64,000 nucleotides of DNA. Origin: Dysgonomonas hofstadii (GTDB lineage: Bacteria > Bacteroidota > Bacteroidia > Bacteroidales > Dysgonomonadaceae). The stretch lies in contig NZ_JACIEP010000010.1 of the NCBI RefSeq assembly GCF_014196915.1, forward strand, positions 25,728 to 89,727, given 5' to 3'. The notes under the pieces were generated by a model. The model was not told the origin of the DNA and ran no database searches. It was given only the letters and a program-made list of their open reading frames with translations. The translations under genes and the position numbers were made by a program. Below, piece by piece: positions 15,654 through 26,900 of this stretch (its first letter is position 1; the number at the start of each line of letters is the position of its first letter).

Positions 15654-17108
15654 ATGATGATAGAAAGATTATTTAAGAAAAAAGATATATCAGCCGTATT
15701 GAATGAGCCTAACGAAGGGCGAAGCGGCCTGAAGAGAAGCCTCTCGGCAACCAATCTTGTTACATTAGGTATCGGTGCGATAGTAGGTACGGGCATCTTT
15801 GTGATCACCGGACAGGCGGCCGCCCTGTATGCAGGGCCTGCACTGACTATATCGTTCGTTATATCGGCACTTGGTTGTGTAATGGCCGGATTGTGTTATG
15901 CTGAGTTTGCTGCCATGATCCCTGTATCGGGAGGTGTTTATTCATACAGCTATACTACGATGGGCGAGATACTTGCCTGGTTTGTGGGATGGATACTCAT
16001 TCTTGAATATCTTTTTGCCTGTTCGAGCGTCGCTGTGGGATGGTCGGGCTATATGCTCAGCCTGCTGAACGGGTGGGGGATAGAATTTCCCCAACAGATA
16101 GCCGGCGCTACTTTCGACCATTTGAAAGACGGTAGCTGGGTATGGACCGGGCGTATCATTAATTTCCCCGCCGTATTCATTATCGCTATTGTGTCGGCAT
16201 TCCTTATCGGAGGCATAAAGCAATCGGCTTTTGTAAACAATATAATTGTAGTTATCAAGGTTGGAGTTATATTGCTGTTTATAGGCTTCGGGCTATCGTA
16301 TGTTGATACGAGTAACTGGGTTCCGTATATCCCCGAAAACACAGGTGGTTATGGTAACTTCGGCTGGACGGGTATTCTGCGCGGAGCGGCTGTTGTATTT
16401 TATGCTTATCTCGGTTTCGACGCCCTGTCTACGGCTGCCGGAGAAGCTAAGAATCCGCAAAAAGATATGCCCAAAGGAATACTGATTTCATTATTGATCT
16501 GCGCTTTGCTATACATTGCTGTGACAACAGTTTTGACAGGTATTGTCAATTATAAAGAACTGAATGTGGATGCTCCTATAGCATTGGCCATCGACCGTGC
16601 AGGCTCGGGGCTGGCATGGTTGAGTCCGTTCATCAAACTGGGAGCTATCGCCGGCCTTAGTTCGGTAATACTGGTTATGATGCTCGGTCAATCGAGGGTT
16701 TATTATTCCATTTCGAAAGACGGACTGCTGCCGAAAGTGTTTTCGAAAGTGCATGATAAGCATGGAGTACCTCACAATGCTACGATATTTGCCAGTATAG
16801 TCACAGGTATCATTGCCGGATTATTTCCCTTGCATGTGCTGAGTGAACTGGTCTCGATAGGTACACTGATGGCCTTTACGATAGTTTGTATATCGATTGT
16901 TATTTTACGCAAGACACAGCCCGGACTGGAACGTCCGTTCAAAACACCATTTGTGCCCTATCTTCCGCTACTGGGTGCGGCTATCTGTATTATTCAGATG
17001 CTTTCACTTCCGTGGAGTACATGGGCGAGACTGATAGGATGGACAATACTTGGGTTTTTAATTTATTTTACTTACGGTATAAAGCATAGCAAGCTGAATA
17101 ATAAGTAA
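15654..17108 (+). CDS. APC-family amino-acid permease
   Basis: A membrane protein of about 484 residues with roughly twelve hydrophobic segments. LKRSLSATNLVTLGIGAIVG and TGIFVITGQAA are the first-helix signature of the cationic/neutral amino-acid branch of the APC superfamily. SGGVYSYSYTTMGE and VVFYAYLGFDALSTAAGEAK are the other conserved elements. It would import amino acids with protons or sodium. ATG 15654 (or 15657) is preferred to an upstream TTG that overlaps the promoter element. It is monocistronic with a downstream hairpin. Confidence 0.9.
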   Translation: MMIERLFKKKDISAVLNEPNEGRSGLKRSLSATNLVTLGIGAIVGTGIFVITGQAAALYAGPALTISFVISALGCVMAGLCYAEFAAMIPVSGGVYSYSYTTMGEILAWFVGWILILEYLFACSSVAVGWSGYMLSLLNGWGIEFPQQIAGATFDHLKDGSWVWTGRIINFPAVFIIAIVSAFLIGGIKQSAFVNNIIVVIKVGVILLFIGFGLSYVDTSNWVPYIPENTGGYGNFGWTGILRGAAVVFYAYLGFDALSTAAGEAKNPQKDMPKGILISLLICALLYIAVTTVLTGIVNYKELNVDAPIALAIDRAGSGLAWLSPFIKLGAIAGLSSVILVMMLGQSRVYYSISKDGLLPKVFSKVHDKHGVPHNATIFASIVTGIIAGLFPLHVLSELVSIGTLMAFTIVCISIVILRKTQPGLERPFKTPFVPYLPLLGAAICIIQMLSLPWSTWARLIGWTILGFLIYFTYGIKHSKLNNK

Positions 17109-17111
17109 CAA

Positions 17112-17143
17112 AAAGGCTCTGATGGTACATTTTCATAGCCTTT
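17112..17143. terminator. Hairpin between convergent genes
   Basis: AAAGGCT at 17112-17118 pairs with AGCCTTT at 17137-17143, with T-rich sequence on both flanks. It can serve the permease and, from the other side, the GH43 gene. Confidence 0.5.
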
Positions 17144-17154
17144 CTGCTACTTAT

Positions 17155-18696
17155 TTATTTACTTGAATTTTCCAGTTTAAAATATGAAAATCCTGCAGGT
17201 TGTTCAACATCTCCTATATGCATCAATCCCGGACGGGCTACACGATCCCAGCGGACGAGGTATCCGGCATCCCTGGCATTAGTGCTTATCTTTTCCCATT
17301 TTCTTCCGTTAGTGCTTTTGTAGAAATATAATAAATGCCCTCGCTCAACAGCAATTTTCAGATATAGCTTTTTAGCAGGAGCATACGTCTCGTAAACATC
17401 GGATTCCTGTCCGTCTTTTACCTGCTTTAAAACAAATCTGTCATCTATTATACCCCATATAATCATATTCTTGTCATCACCATATAAGGTAAGGCCTTTC
17501 ATACTGTTGTTTTTGTCAGTGACAGCTGTGTGAAATTCATAATCGGGCGTTGTCGCTCTTACGCACAAAGCCGTTGCGGGATAGCTCTCTCCTATAGGCG
17601 TGCCACTCAACAATAGCTTCCCTTTCCCGGTTTCCGTTTTTATATCTGCGTAGGGGTAATTCCATGTCCATTCTACTTTCAGGTTTTCATTTCTAAATTT
17701 ATCTTCAAAATCCGCGACAGGCTTTTGTTTAGTATTTGGAAAAGGCATCGGTTGCTCTATTTTCGTAGTCTTACCCGTGCTGAAATGTACCCAGTTATCG
17801 TCTCCGACATACATTTCCTGCAGGATGGGCTGGCGTCCCATATATGCCTCATCACCTTTCACATAGGCATGGCACATATAGAACATGCGCCCGTCAGGAG
17901 TAGTTACTGCTGTACCATGGCCGGAGGAGATAAAATCCATATTTCGTGCATTCAGTATAGGGTTGCCGCTATATTTCTCATACGGGCCTTCAAAGCTTTT
18001 CGAACGGGCGGCATATACATCATAATCGCTGCCAAAGCCACAACATCCGTGAGCCGCATATACCAGATAGTAATAGTCGCCATGTCTGAAATGGTACTGG
18101 CCTTCCATCCCTATATCTTCATCATCGACCAGTAGGGAAAAGATTTCCCCTTCTAATCGCAGGCCATCGTCCGACAGCTTGCTGCCTACAATTTCGATAT
18201 GCCGTTTATCCAGGCCATAAGCCTTCCATGTAATGTACAACTGACCATTGTCATTGTATATAAATGCATCTATGGCTTCTGTACCATGTTCTATCAACAG
18301 TCCGTGATCAGTGAATTCTTCTGTCGGATTATTGGCTGTCGCCACTCCGATACAAGTAACATTATCCGATGCACGGCGGGCTGTATAATAGCAGTACACT
18401 TTCCCGTTGTGGTAATAAAGTTCGGGAGCCCAAAACGAATTTTTCGTCCATTCCGGCTTTTTGTTGAAAATATGTCCCGTTTGTGTCCAATTTACCAGAT
18501 CCTTAGATACAAAGACCGGATAAAATGGCGCCCACTCTGATGATGTGGCGGTAGCATAGTAAGTGTCATCTATTCTTATGACCGACGGATCGGCCATGTC
18601 GCCGTGTATCACCGGATTTCTGAACATTTCCTGCTGGCAATAAACGTTGAAACAGAGCGCTGAAAAGAACAAAAAAATCGGGATGGTTTTATTCAT
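17155..18696 (-). CDS. Glycoside hydrolase family 43 (beta-xylosidase/arabinofuranosidase type)
   Basis: A 513-residue exported protein (signal MNKTIPIFLFFSALCFNVYC, then Q). The N-terminal five-bladed propeller begins with NPVIHGDMADPSVIRIDDTY, carrying the first catalytic Asp. Further GH43 elements are FWAPELYYHNGKVYCYYTAR, AIDAFIYND and MEGQYHFRHGDYYYLVY (candidate general acid Glu). The C-terminal part from about residue 330 looks like the concanavalin-type sandwich often attached to GH43. It probably removes xylose or arabinose side chains in the periplasm. A hairpin separates it from the upstream DUF1080 gene, so it may be a separate unit. Confidence 0.9.
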   Translation of the reverse strand: MNKTIPIFLFFSALCFNVYCQQEMFRNPVIHGDMADPSVIRIDDTYYATATSSEWAPFYPVFVSKDLVNWTQTGHIFNKKPEWTKNSFWAPELYYHNGKVYCYYTARRASDNVTCIGVATANNPTEEFTDHGLLIEHGTEAIDAFIYNDNGQLYITWKAYGLDKRHIEIVGSKLSDDGLRLEGEIFSLLVDDEDIGMEGQYHFRHGDYYYLVYAAHGCCGFGSDYDVYAARSKSFEGPYEKYSGNPILNARNMDFISSGHGTAVTTPDGRMFYMCHAYVKGDEAYMGRQPILQEMYVGDDNWVHFSTGKTTKIEQPMPFPNTKQKPVADFEDKFRNENLKVEWTWNYPYADIKTETGKGKLLLSGTPIGESYPATALCVRATTPDYEFHTAVTDKNNSMKGLTLYGDDKNMIIWGIIDDRFVLKQVKDGQESDVYETYAPAKKLYLKIAVERGHLLYFYKSTNGRKWEKISTNARDAGYLVRWDRVARPGLMHIGDVEQPAGFSYFKLENSSK

Positions 18697-18756
18697 AGGT
18701 ATTTGAGTCTTTATTTATGAACGAAAGAAAGATGTTTTTCCACTAAAGTTGATACA

Positions 18757-18789
18757 AAAACAGGTACGAATAAGTTCCGTACCTGTTTT
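18757..18789 (-). terminator. 12-bp hairpin terminator after the DUF1080 gene
   Basis: AAAACAGGTACG at 18757-18768 pairs with CGTACCTGTTTT at 18778-18789. On the minus strand it follows the stop at 18811 and its 3' arm runs into AAAA/TTTT pairs. Confidence 0.7.
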
Positions 18790-18810
18790 ATATTATCATA
18801 TTTCAGATTA

Positions 18811-20160
18811 TTATTTCAGTTCTTTGATTTTTACATTCTTGAACCATACCTCATCTCCATGATCCTGTAAAAGGATATATCCCTCAGCAGCATTGCCAAA
18901 GTTAGGCCAGTCGTGGTATTTACTGTAAGCTACCAGTGCATTCCACATTGCATTATTACGATCATATTCCAATAATTTCACACCATTGAGCCAGTGTTCT
19001 ACATGATTACCTTTTACAATAACCATTGCTGTATTGAACTCTTTCTTTTTGAATGGTTTGTTATCCGGCGCAGGAATAAGGTCATAGAGCGCTCCCAGTT
19101 TGCGGTTTCCTTTTACTCCCAGTTTGGCATCAGGGTGTTTTTCGTCGTCCAGAATCTGGAATTCGCAACCGATGGAAGATCCTGCTCCTTTATTCAATTC
19201 TGTGTCAACAAAATACTTAACACCACTGTTTGCACCTTCGGTTATCTTGAAGTCTACTTTGAGCATAAAGTTCTTATACTTGCGGGTAGTAACAATGTCG
19301 CCACCGTTGGTAGATTCTCCTCCATCGCTTTTCATTACTTTCAAAAGACCGTTATCGACAACCCAGCCCTTGGTAGGGAAAGTTGTGAGTTTACCGCCTC
19401 TCCAGCCGTTTGTTGTTTTGCCGTCCCACAGCAAAGCCCAGCCGTCTTTGGCCTCCAGTGGCGAGATGGTGTTCACTATGCAGTTTACCTGAGGTGCATC
19501 GTTCGTTTCGGGAGTTTTATATTTTTCTACATCTGTTGTGCAGATACGTATATCTTTCCAGCTAACGGTTTTCCCTTCCAGTTTTTTATCCCATATGGCG
19601 TGTACCTGCAAGGCTATGAAACCGCTTAATGTCATATCATCCCATATATTGGCACATGCGATACCGTTTACCCATGTGCGGATGGTGTTGCCAATGGCTT
19701 CTATGCGGGCTTTGTTCCATTCATTGTTTTTGAATGCAGATTGAGCCGGAGGGTTAACTGTCATAGGATAGAGCCAGTTGCGGCGCGCTTCGTCATATAT
19801 ACCCCCTGTCCATGCCCGTTGCGACGGGTCTATTTCAAACTGGTAACCATGTACACGCCCGTTCTGATAGTCTTTAAGACTAAGGCTGCGGAACTGTACA
19901 CCCGAATTGAGTCCGTCGTCTACTTTAAAATCGAATTCGAGAATAAAATCGCCATAGTTTTTTTCTGTTGCCAGAAATGAGTTGGGTGTATCCATTTTTG
20001 AGGTGCCGACAATGGCGCCATCAACAATTTTATATTCGGCTTTGCCATTGAGTTTCTTCCATCCTTTCAGGTTCTTTCCGTTAAACAGGGGTTGCCATTC
20101 CTGTGCTGATATGGCAGCAGTAAACAACAGAAGGGCTGCCAGTAATATATTTTTTTTCAT
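18811..20160 (-). CDS. Double DUF1080 (3-keto-disaccharide hydrolase-like) secreted protein
   Basis: A 449-residue protein with signal [20 protein letters not shown]. Two tandem DUF1080/LamG-like jelly-roll domains are visible. The first (about 20-210) starts [20 protein letters not shown] and includes [20 protein letters not shown]. The second (about 235-449) starts [16 protein letters not shown] and includes [23 protein letters not shown]1080 proteins include hydrolases acting on 3-keto-glycosides, and their frequent partner is a Gfo/Idh/MocA oxidoreductase, present just upstream. A TTG/GTG-type extension overlapping the upstream gene is rejected in favour of the ATG before the signal peptide. 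Confidence 0.88.
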   Translation of the reverse strand: MKKNILLAALLLFTAAISAQEWQPLFNGKNLKGWKKLNGKAEYKIVDGAIVGTSKMDTPNSFLATEKNYGDFILEFDFKVDDGLNSGVQFRSLSLKDYQNGRVHGYQFEIDPSQRAWTGGIYDEARRNWLYPMTVNPPAQSAFKNNEWNKARIEAIGNTIRTWVNGIACANIWDDMTLSGFIALQVHAIWDKKLEGKTVSWKDIRICTTDVEKYKTPETNDAPQVNCIVNTISPLEAKDGWALLWDGKTTNGWRGGKLTTFPTKGWVVDNGLLKVMKSDGGESTNGGDIVTTRKYKNFMLKVDFKITEGANSGVKYFVDTELNKGAGSSIGCEFQILDDEKHPDAKLGVKGNRKLGALYDLIPAPDNKPFKKKEFNTAMVIVKGNHVEHWLNGVKLLEYDRNNAMWNALVAYSKYHDWPNFGNAAEGYILLQDHGDEVWFKNVKIKELK

Positions 20161-20203
20161 TTTTTTCTTGACTTCTTTTACTATTATTTTTTTAATCAGT
20201 ATT

Positions 20204-21622
20204 TTACACAATATAAAAATCTTCCCATCCTTTGCGTGGCGGTATTCCGGTCAGCATGGCATTGGCAAACTTATCATTGGTGATCTGATTGGTGCGGCTG
20301 TCGAAATACAATTTGCGATTGAGTCTTTGTGCCATAACGCCTAATGAGAATACCTGGCTGAGCGGCCCGTGTATTTCGAACGGAGAACGGGTTTTCTCTA
20401 GTCCCTGACAAGCCAGCAGGAAGTTTTCGAAATGGTTTGACGGGCTTTTCGGTACCTCCGGCAGTTTCGACTGCATTTCCTTCGCTTTGGCCTCCGGTAT
20501 GATGGAGAGGGTACTGCCATGAGAAGCACCTTTAAATATCAGGTCTTTACCATAAATGATCTTGCCCGGATTGATCTTTTGTTTTACGATCTCTCCTACA
20601 CTCGATGCCGGAATATTGGCGTCCATTGCCGATTCGCCGTAACCATCAGGTAGTGGGGGAACATTGTTCACTCCGTCGTACCAAGTTACATCACAGGCCG
20701 GCATTTCTCCTCTCGGTCCGAAACGGAACAGGATAGTAGAATCTGTAGGGAAGAAATAATCGTTATGTCCGGTCAGTTTCACCGGATTTACTTCGTAAGG
20801 CAGACCCAGGTCAAGAAATTCATGTACTGTGTCGAGTATATGTGCTCCCCAGTCTCCGAGCGCTCCCATACCGAAATCGTACCAGCTACGCCATTCGCCG
20901 TAGTGATATTTTTCGTTATATTCATGATATGGAGCAGCACAATGCCAGTTGAACCAGTCTAAAGTGGAAGGTATAGGTTGAGCTTCGGGATATTTGTAGA
21001 TATTCACATCCCAGCCATGCCAGCGGCGCGGATTGTTCATGTGTGCTGTAACAGCTGTCACATCTTTTATTATGCCTGCATCCTGCCATGCTTTGAACTG
21101 GAAGTAATTGGCTTCGGAATGTCCCTGGTTACCTACCTGTGTCACCACATTCGGATATTTACGGGCAGCTTTCATCATCAGTTCGGCTTCGAGGAAAGTA
21201 CGCGCCATCGGTTTCTCTACGTATACATGCTTTCCGTAGGCCATAGCCATCATACAGATAGGAAAATGGGAAAAATCGGGAGTTGCCACTGTAACGGCGT
21301 CAATCTCATTTTTCATCTTGTCGAACATCTCCCTGAAGTCCTTAAACTGTTTGGCCTTAGGGTACATGCCTATTACTTTTTGTGTGTGTTTAGCTCCCAT
21401 ATCTATATCGCACAGGGCAACTACATTCACCATTTTTGTTTTGGCAAAATCGTTGATGATCTGTTCTCCCCGGTTACCGATGCCGATATAGGCAATGTTT
21501 ACTTTTTTTGCTGCGCCTGCCACCCTGTTGTAGCTTCCGGCGGGCATTGCATTAACTCCACTAACGGCCATGCCTGCTGAAGCTAATGCTGCTGTTTTTA
21601 AAAAATTTCTTCGCGTTACCAT
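20204..21622 (-). CDS. Gfo/Idh/MocA-family oxidoreductase with Tat signal
   Basis: A 472-residue protein. The start [16 protein letters not shown] is a twin-arginine signal. [16 protein letters not shown] is the NAD(P)-binding Rossmann motif and [20 protein letters not shown] holds the conserved EKP lysine. The C-terminal half contains the tryptophan-rich segment seen in Bacteroidetes members ([20 protein letters not shown]). Tat export fits periplasmic members that oxidise sugars at C3. The DUF1080 gene follows after 43 bases, so the pair probably oxidises and then cleaves a glycoside. It has a promoter at 21739-21746 and a palindrome just downstream of it. Confidence 0.9.
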   Translation of the reverse strand: MVTRRNFLKTAALASAGMAVSGVNAMPAGSYNRVAGAAKKVNIAYIGIGNRGEQIINDFAKTKMVNVVALCDIDMGAKHTQKVIGMYPKAKQFKDFREMFDKMKNEIDAVTVATPDFSHFPICMMAMAYGKHVYVEKPMARTFLEAELMMKAARKYPNVVTQVGNQGHSEANYFQFKAWQDAGIIKDVTAVTAHMNNPRRWHGWDVNIYKYPEAQPIPSTLDWFNWHCAAPYHEYNEKYHYGEWRSWYDFGMGALGDWGAHILDTVHEFLDLGLPYEVNPVKLTGHNDYFFPTDSTILFRFGPRGEMPACDVTWYDGVNNVPPLPDGYGESAMDANIPASSVGEIVKQKINPGKIIYGKDLIFKGASHGSTLSIIPEAKAKEMQSKLPEVPKSPSNHFENFLLACQGLEKTRSPFEIHGPLSQVFSLGVMAQRLNRKLYFDSRTNQITNDKFANAMLTGIPPRKGWEDFYIV

Positions 21623-21718
21623 GATTTTTATTTCGATTGAAAATTAGATTTCTGCTTTAACATATAAAATTTATCGGGCTTTTACTCTTTTGTTAAGATC
21701 ATTGGTCTTTATTTGTTA

Positions 21719-21732
21719 TGTGTGCGCACACA
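21719..21732. promoter_or_regulatory. 14-bp perfect palindrome, candidate operator
   Basis: TGTGTGCGCACACA reads the same on both strands. It lies six bases downstream of the minus-strand -7 element, at the expected transcription start of the oxidoreductase/DUF1080 genes. The central CG palindrome resembles LacI-family operators; the regulator is not in this window. Confidence 0.55.
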
Positions 21733-21738
21733 CGATTG

Positions 21739-21746
21739 CAAAGATA
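21739..21746 (-). promoter_or_regulatory. -7 promoter element of the Gfo/Idh-DUF1080 operon
   Basis: The minus strand reads TATCTTTG 117 bases upstream of the ATG at 21622. Confidence 0.55.
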
Positions 21747-21970
21747 CAAAAATCTTCACTTTTATGGCTATTGTTTCTTATAAGACATTGGTGTATTTAT
21801 ATGTTATAAAACATATCAGGTTTGTAGTAATATATGGTTCAAAAAATAATTCCGAATGATGTGCCGGATTACCTGTTAAAAAATATTTCATTACCTTTAT
21901 TTATATAAAATGATAATGTCAGAGTTCTTTTTTTAAATTTGTAATCTGATTAAATTGTTTGGTTTATTTT

Positions 21971-23758
21971 ATGCGTAATCTCTTTGTCTCAAGATATGTC
22001 TTTCTAATTGCCCTGATTTTATCATGCAGTTTCACTAATGTTTTTCCCCAACAAAGAAAAGCAGTAAAGGAAGTGATTGCAAATTTAAAGACAGACCTAA
22101 GCAAAGATATTACAGATATACAATCACTAAGGAAGATCAGCGAATTATTGATTAACAGTGGTGATTATACCCAGACTATATATTATGCGCATATACTGGA
22201 CAGCATAGCCCGGATTGCTAATGATGAAGCTGGCCGGATGTATGCTTATATATACCTTGGCCAGGCAATGATGATGAATGGGGAAGAACTGGAATCTAAG
22301 CATTATATGGATAAATCGCTGAAGCTGGCAATGGAATTATCTAATGATTCGGCGCTGGCATCGGTGTACAACGGCTTGGGATTATATGCATCTAATGTGG
22401 AGATGGATTATTACCGGTCTATTAATTATTTCTTTCAGGGTATAGAAGCTGCAAAACGAAGTTCCCATGAACGGCTGTATTCTATACTGCTTTGTAATAT
22501 ATCCGGAATATACTATTTGAAAGGTGATACCGAAGGCCTTAAATATGCGTTGGAATGTTATAATCTGGGACATGAAAAAGGCGATGCCTACCTTATTTAT
22601 TGCGGCTCTACCAATTCGGCCTATATGTTCTTTTTATTGGGAGATTACGATGAAGCGCTGAAGTATATTAAGGAAGCAGAATTTATCACCGAAAAAAATA
22701 ATTTCCACGACAAAACGAATTTATACAACTTATATGGAAATATATTATTCAAGTCGGGTGATAATAAGGCCGCAATAGAAGCTTATAACAAGGCTTTGGA
22801 ATTTAAAGACCAATCCCAGATTTCTTCCATAGCCAGTACATACCTTGGTATGTCCAAAGTTTTTATACAACAAAAGCAATATAAGGAGTCTGTCCGGTTA
22901 CTGCAGCAAGGGCTGGATATTTCTTTAAAAAACAAAAATACGATTCATGTCCCCGAATTATATGAATATATATCCATCTCTTATGAACTGGATAACGATT
23001 ACAACAATGCATTGAAGTATTATAAGATATTCCAATCTTTCTCGGATAGTATATATAATGCGGATAAAGAGCGTACCCTGAGCGAATTGAGGATAAAATA
23101 TGATACTGAAAAACAAGAGAATGAGATAAAACAGGGTAAATTGGTTTTATTGCAAAAAGAAAAAAAGTTTCAGTTACTCCTTTTTGCTTTCATTCTAATC
23201 TTTCTTGTATTGGGAGGAACGTATATCTCATATTATAAGAAGAATAAATTATACCTTCAAATAGTAAAGCGAAATCAGGAAGCAATAAAAAGGGAAGCGG
23301 ATCTGAGGGAACAGATTGATGAGTTCAAAAATAAAGTAGAAAAAGAGCCTGTTGCTGAAAAGTATTCCGTATCGTCGATGACAGAAGAAAAAGAAATAAA
23401 GCTATACGAGGAACTCTCAAACCTCATGCGCAATGAGCGCATATATAAACAAAAAGACCTGACTAAAGAAAAGCTGGCTGCGCTCCTCAATACAAACAGA
23501 ACATATCTGTCGCAGGTAATAAATAAATATTCCGGTTTGTCATTTACTCATTTCATCAATACCTTTCGCATCGAAGATGCCGTTCGGGTTCTGTCCGATC
23601 CCGGCAACGACATTCCGCTCAAGGCTCTTTCTGCCGATCTTGGATTTAATTCGGCGACTACTTTCTACACCGCATTCCAGTCTTCGGTTGGTATGACACC
23701 CTCCCTTTACCGGGAAAAAGTGCATCAATTGGAAAAGCAGGAGCGAAAGAAATTGTGA
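21971..23758 (+). CDS. Membrane-bound TPR/AraC-type transcriptional regulator
   Basis: A 595-residue protein. A signal/anchor at the N-terminus (MRNLFVSRYVFLIALILSCS) is followed by tetratricopeptide-type helices to about residue 370 (for example YLGQAMMMNGEELESKHYMD). One membrane segment lies near 400-420 (LLLFAFILIFLVLGGTYI), then a coiled coil. A C-terminal AraC HTH occupies about 480-590 (KLAALLNTNRTYLSQVINKY, LKALSADLGFNSATTFYTAF). The protein would sense a periplasmic signal and bind DNA in the cytoplasm. It stands just upstream of, and co-directional with, the SusC/SusD genes, its probable target. A TTG four codons upstream is the alternative start. Confidence 0.87.
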   Translation: MRNLFVSRYVFLIALILSCSFTNVFPQQRKAVKEVIANLKTDLSKDITDIQSLRKISELLINSGDYTQTIYYAHILDSIARIANDEAGRMYAYIYLGQAMMMNGEELESKHYMDKSLKLAMELSNDSALASVYNGLGLYASNVEMDYYRSINYFFQGIEAAKRSSHERLYSILLCNISGIYYLKGDTEGLKYALECYNLGHEKGDAYLIYCGSTNSAYMFFLLGDYDEALKYIKEAEFITEKNNFHDKTNLYNLYGNILFKSGDNKAAIEAYNKALEFKDQSQISSIASTYLGMSKVFIQQKQYKESVRLLQQGLDISLKNKNTIHVPELYEYISISYELDNDYNNALKYYKIFQSFSDSIYNADKERTLSELRIKYDTEKQENEIKQGKLVLLQKEKKFQLLLFAFILIFLVLGGTYISYYKKNKLYLQIVKRNQEAIKREADLREQIDEFKNKVEKEPVAEKYSVSSMTEEKEIKLYEELSNLMRNERIYKQKDLTKEKLAALLNTNRTYLSQVINKYSGLSFTHFINTFRIEDAVRVLSDPGNDIPLKALSADLGFNSATTFYTAFQSSVGMTPSLYREKVHQLEKQERKKL

Positions 23759-23925
23759 CCGAATGCTTGCTTATTGCTGATAGTTGTGTCATTTTATTAC
23801 TAAAAGTTTTACAAAAACGACAATTGCCAATATTGACGTCGTGTTTTCACTTGCTTTAACAATCATTTTCTTTTATTTTACCTTCTCTCTTATATTATAT
23901 ATATTATTTGAAATAAAGGTCTAAT

Positions 23926-26900
23926 ATGAAGAAAACCGTAGCTTTTAGTATTCTTATGCTCTTTATCTTGTCAGGTATAGATAAAGCAGATGCACAAAAC
24001 AATGCGAAATCTGAATTTACAGTTTCCGGAATCGTTACTGATGAAGATCAACTTCCTGTAATAGGATTAGTTGTTTCAGTAAAAAGAGATGGAAAAATTG
24101 CAGGTGGTACAACAACAGATATTGATGGACATTATTCCGTAAATGTCCGATCTGAATCAGACTCTCTCGTATTTTCATATTTGGGATATATTACCCAAAG
24201 TTATATTGTCGGAGGAAAAAGGCGTTTAAATATTGAAATGCAATCGTCGACAACAGATCTGGACGAAGTCGTTGTTACAGGTTATCAGACCATATCCCGA
24301 GAGCGTGCTACAGGATCTTTTTCCAAAGTTACATCCGCAACGCTTGACAAACAAAGGTTAAGTAACCTCAGTACGCTTCTTGAAGGACAGGTAGCCGGTT
24401 TCACTGGAGGGTTGCTTAGAGGAACGACATCGATGTATGGTGCAGCGCAGCCTTTATATGTGGTAGATGGGTTCCCTATCGAAAATGTAAGATATGATGG
24501 CTCTACCAGTAGTGCTATAGAAGGTTTGCCTGAACTGAATATGGAGGATATAGAAAGCATTACCGTATTGAAAGATGCTGCGGCAACATCCATATACGGA
24601 GCCAGAGCTGCAAACGGGGTGGTTGTTATCATTACAAAAAAGGCTGCAAAAGGAAAGGTGCAGGTGTCTTTCTCCAGTACATTTACTTTTTCTCCCTATT
24701 CTTACTATAAGGACGGGTTGACCGATTCGGCTGATATGATAGATATTGAAAGGGAATGGGCTGCAAATAACTCATCATTGCAGGGAACCGATGCTTCGAC
24801 TTATGCGCAGCGCATGCTGGATTCAAATATATACCCTACACAGGGAATATCTTCTATTTTGAACTATTATGCAGGCAAAATGACGGAATCTGAGTTACAG
24901 CAAAAATTGAATAATCTTGCTGCTCAGGGTTACAGTTATTATAATGATGTGGAAAAATATGCGAAACGGAATCCGTTCTATCAACAATATAACTTATCGA
25001 TAGGAAAGACCACAGATAATAATATGTTTAAAGCCTCCATTACATATCGTGATAATAAACAGGAAAACCGCTACACCGGTGATCAGTCGGTGGGTATAAA
25101 TATCACCAATAACCTGGAAATAACTAAATGGCTGAAACTGGATCTGGGAACTTTCAATTATTATCAGGATCAAGATACACAATCTTATGACGCTTTATCT
25201 CCGGGGTATAAATATATGCCGTATGATGTGCTGAAGAATTCAGATGGCAGCAATTATACATCACTGGCCTCATCACGTCTTACTAAAGACAATTATGCCT
25301 TAATAGACAGTTACGGCTTATATAATATGGATATAACACCGCTCGATGAATTAGGCAGGAATATAGTGAAGAATAAAAGTTTTCAAAACAGAACATATGG
25401 TAAACTGGGTATTGAATTCACCGAATGGCTGAATTTCAGCAGTATGTTCCAGTATGAATATGGATCTGACCGTTATTCTAAGTTGTCGGATAAAAATTCG
25501 TATGCGGTGCGGTCGCGAATAAATAATATGGCATCACGGAAAGATAATGCCACCGTATTTAATTTACCGTATGGAAATATATACAACACCGTCAATTTCT
25601 ACTCTAAAGCCTATACATCTCGCCAACAACTCAATTTCAATAAAACCTTCGCAGGAAAGCATCAGGTAACAGCTTTACTCGGAAACGAAGTCCGTGAAAA
25701 TAAATATGAGTTTTCCAATAATACGTTGTTTAATTATGATCCAGATATATTATCATATACTCTGATCGATGCCGCAACATTAGCCAAAGGCGTAAGCCCA
25801 TTCTGGGGAGGAACGTTCTATTCGTCAGATGTTGCTTCAAGGAAGGAGATCACAAACAGATTTGTTTCTTATTATGGAAATGCAGCTTACTCTTACGATG
25901 ACAAATACCTGTTTACAGGAAGTTTGCGCTGGGACAGGTCAAACCTTTGGGGAACGGCTTCTAAATATCAGAATAAACCGATCTGGTCAACCGGCCTGGG
26001 CTGGAATGTCGATAAGGAATCATTTATGAACATTGCATGGATAGACCGCCTGAAATTGCGTATGTCGTATGGTATTGGCGGAAATATAGCTAAAAATAAA
26101 GCCCCGTACATGGTCGCCTACTACTCTACAAATGCAAATGTAGGAGGAACGCAAGGGTCTATATCTTCGCGACCTAATCCTTCTCTATCGTGGGAAAAAA
26201 CCACCACCACAAATATAGGTATGGACTTTGCTTTGTTTAAGAACCGGTTAACCGGAACTATCGAGTATTATAATAAGTATGGAAAAGATCTGCTTTCCAG
26301 TACCATGGGAGTTCCTACCGAAGGGTTTGGTTATTCCACTTATCAGATTAATAATGGAGAGATGAGAAACAGGGGTGTGGAAATAACCTTGTCGGGAGAT
26401 ATTATCCGCACTAAAGATTTCGCTATAAACTCGACCTTTATTTACGGATATAATAAGAATAAAGTAACGTATGTAAATGTTGAAGCTCCTGTCTATTATC
26501 TCCAGATAGACTATCCTACAGCCTATCCCCGCACAGGAAACCCTTATCAGGCGATATATGCTTACAAATGGGCCGGACTTAGTGCCGAGGGGCTTCCTCA
26601 GGTATACGACGAAAACGGAGATGTTGTATCATCGGTACCTACAAACCTCGATGCTATTGTGTATGCCGGTACTACCGTGCCTGTTCATAGTGGCTCATTT
26701 AGTAGCTCTATCCGTTACAAAAACTTTGACTTGTCGTTTATGCTGATATATGAAACAGGGCATAAGATGCGAAATACATTCCTGCCAACATTAGGTACTT
26801 CATATTCCAGCGCGGCTTATTCCTATATAACCAATATAACAGCAACCAATAAAGATATAGTAAACCGTTGGCGCAATCCGGGAGACGAAGCTCATACCAA

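Noticed and set aside
18994..19629. Long open frame (211 codons) antisense to the DUF1080 gene
   Set aside because: It is fully covered by a well-supported gene on the other strand, has no family pattern, and its frame follows from the codon use of that gene.
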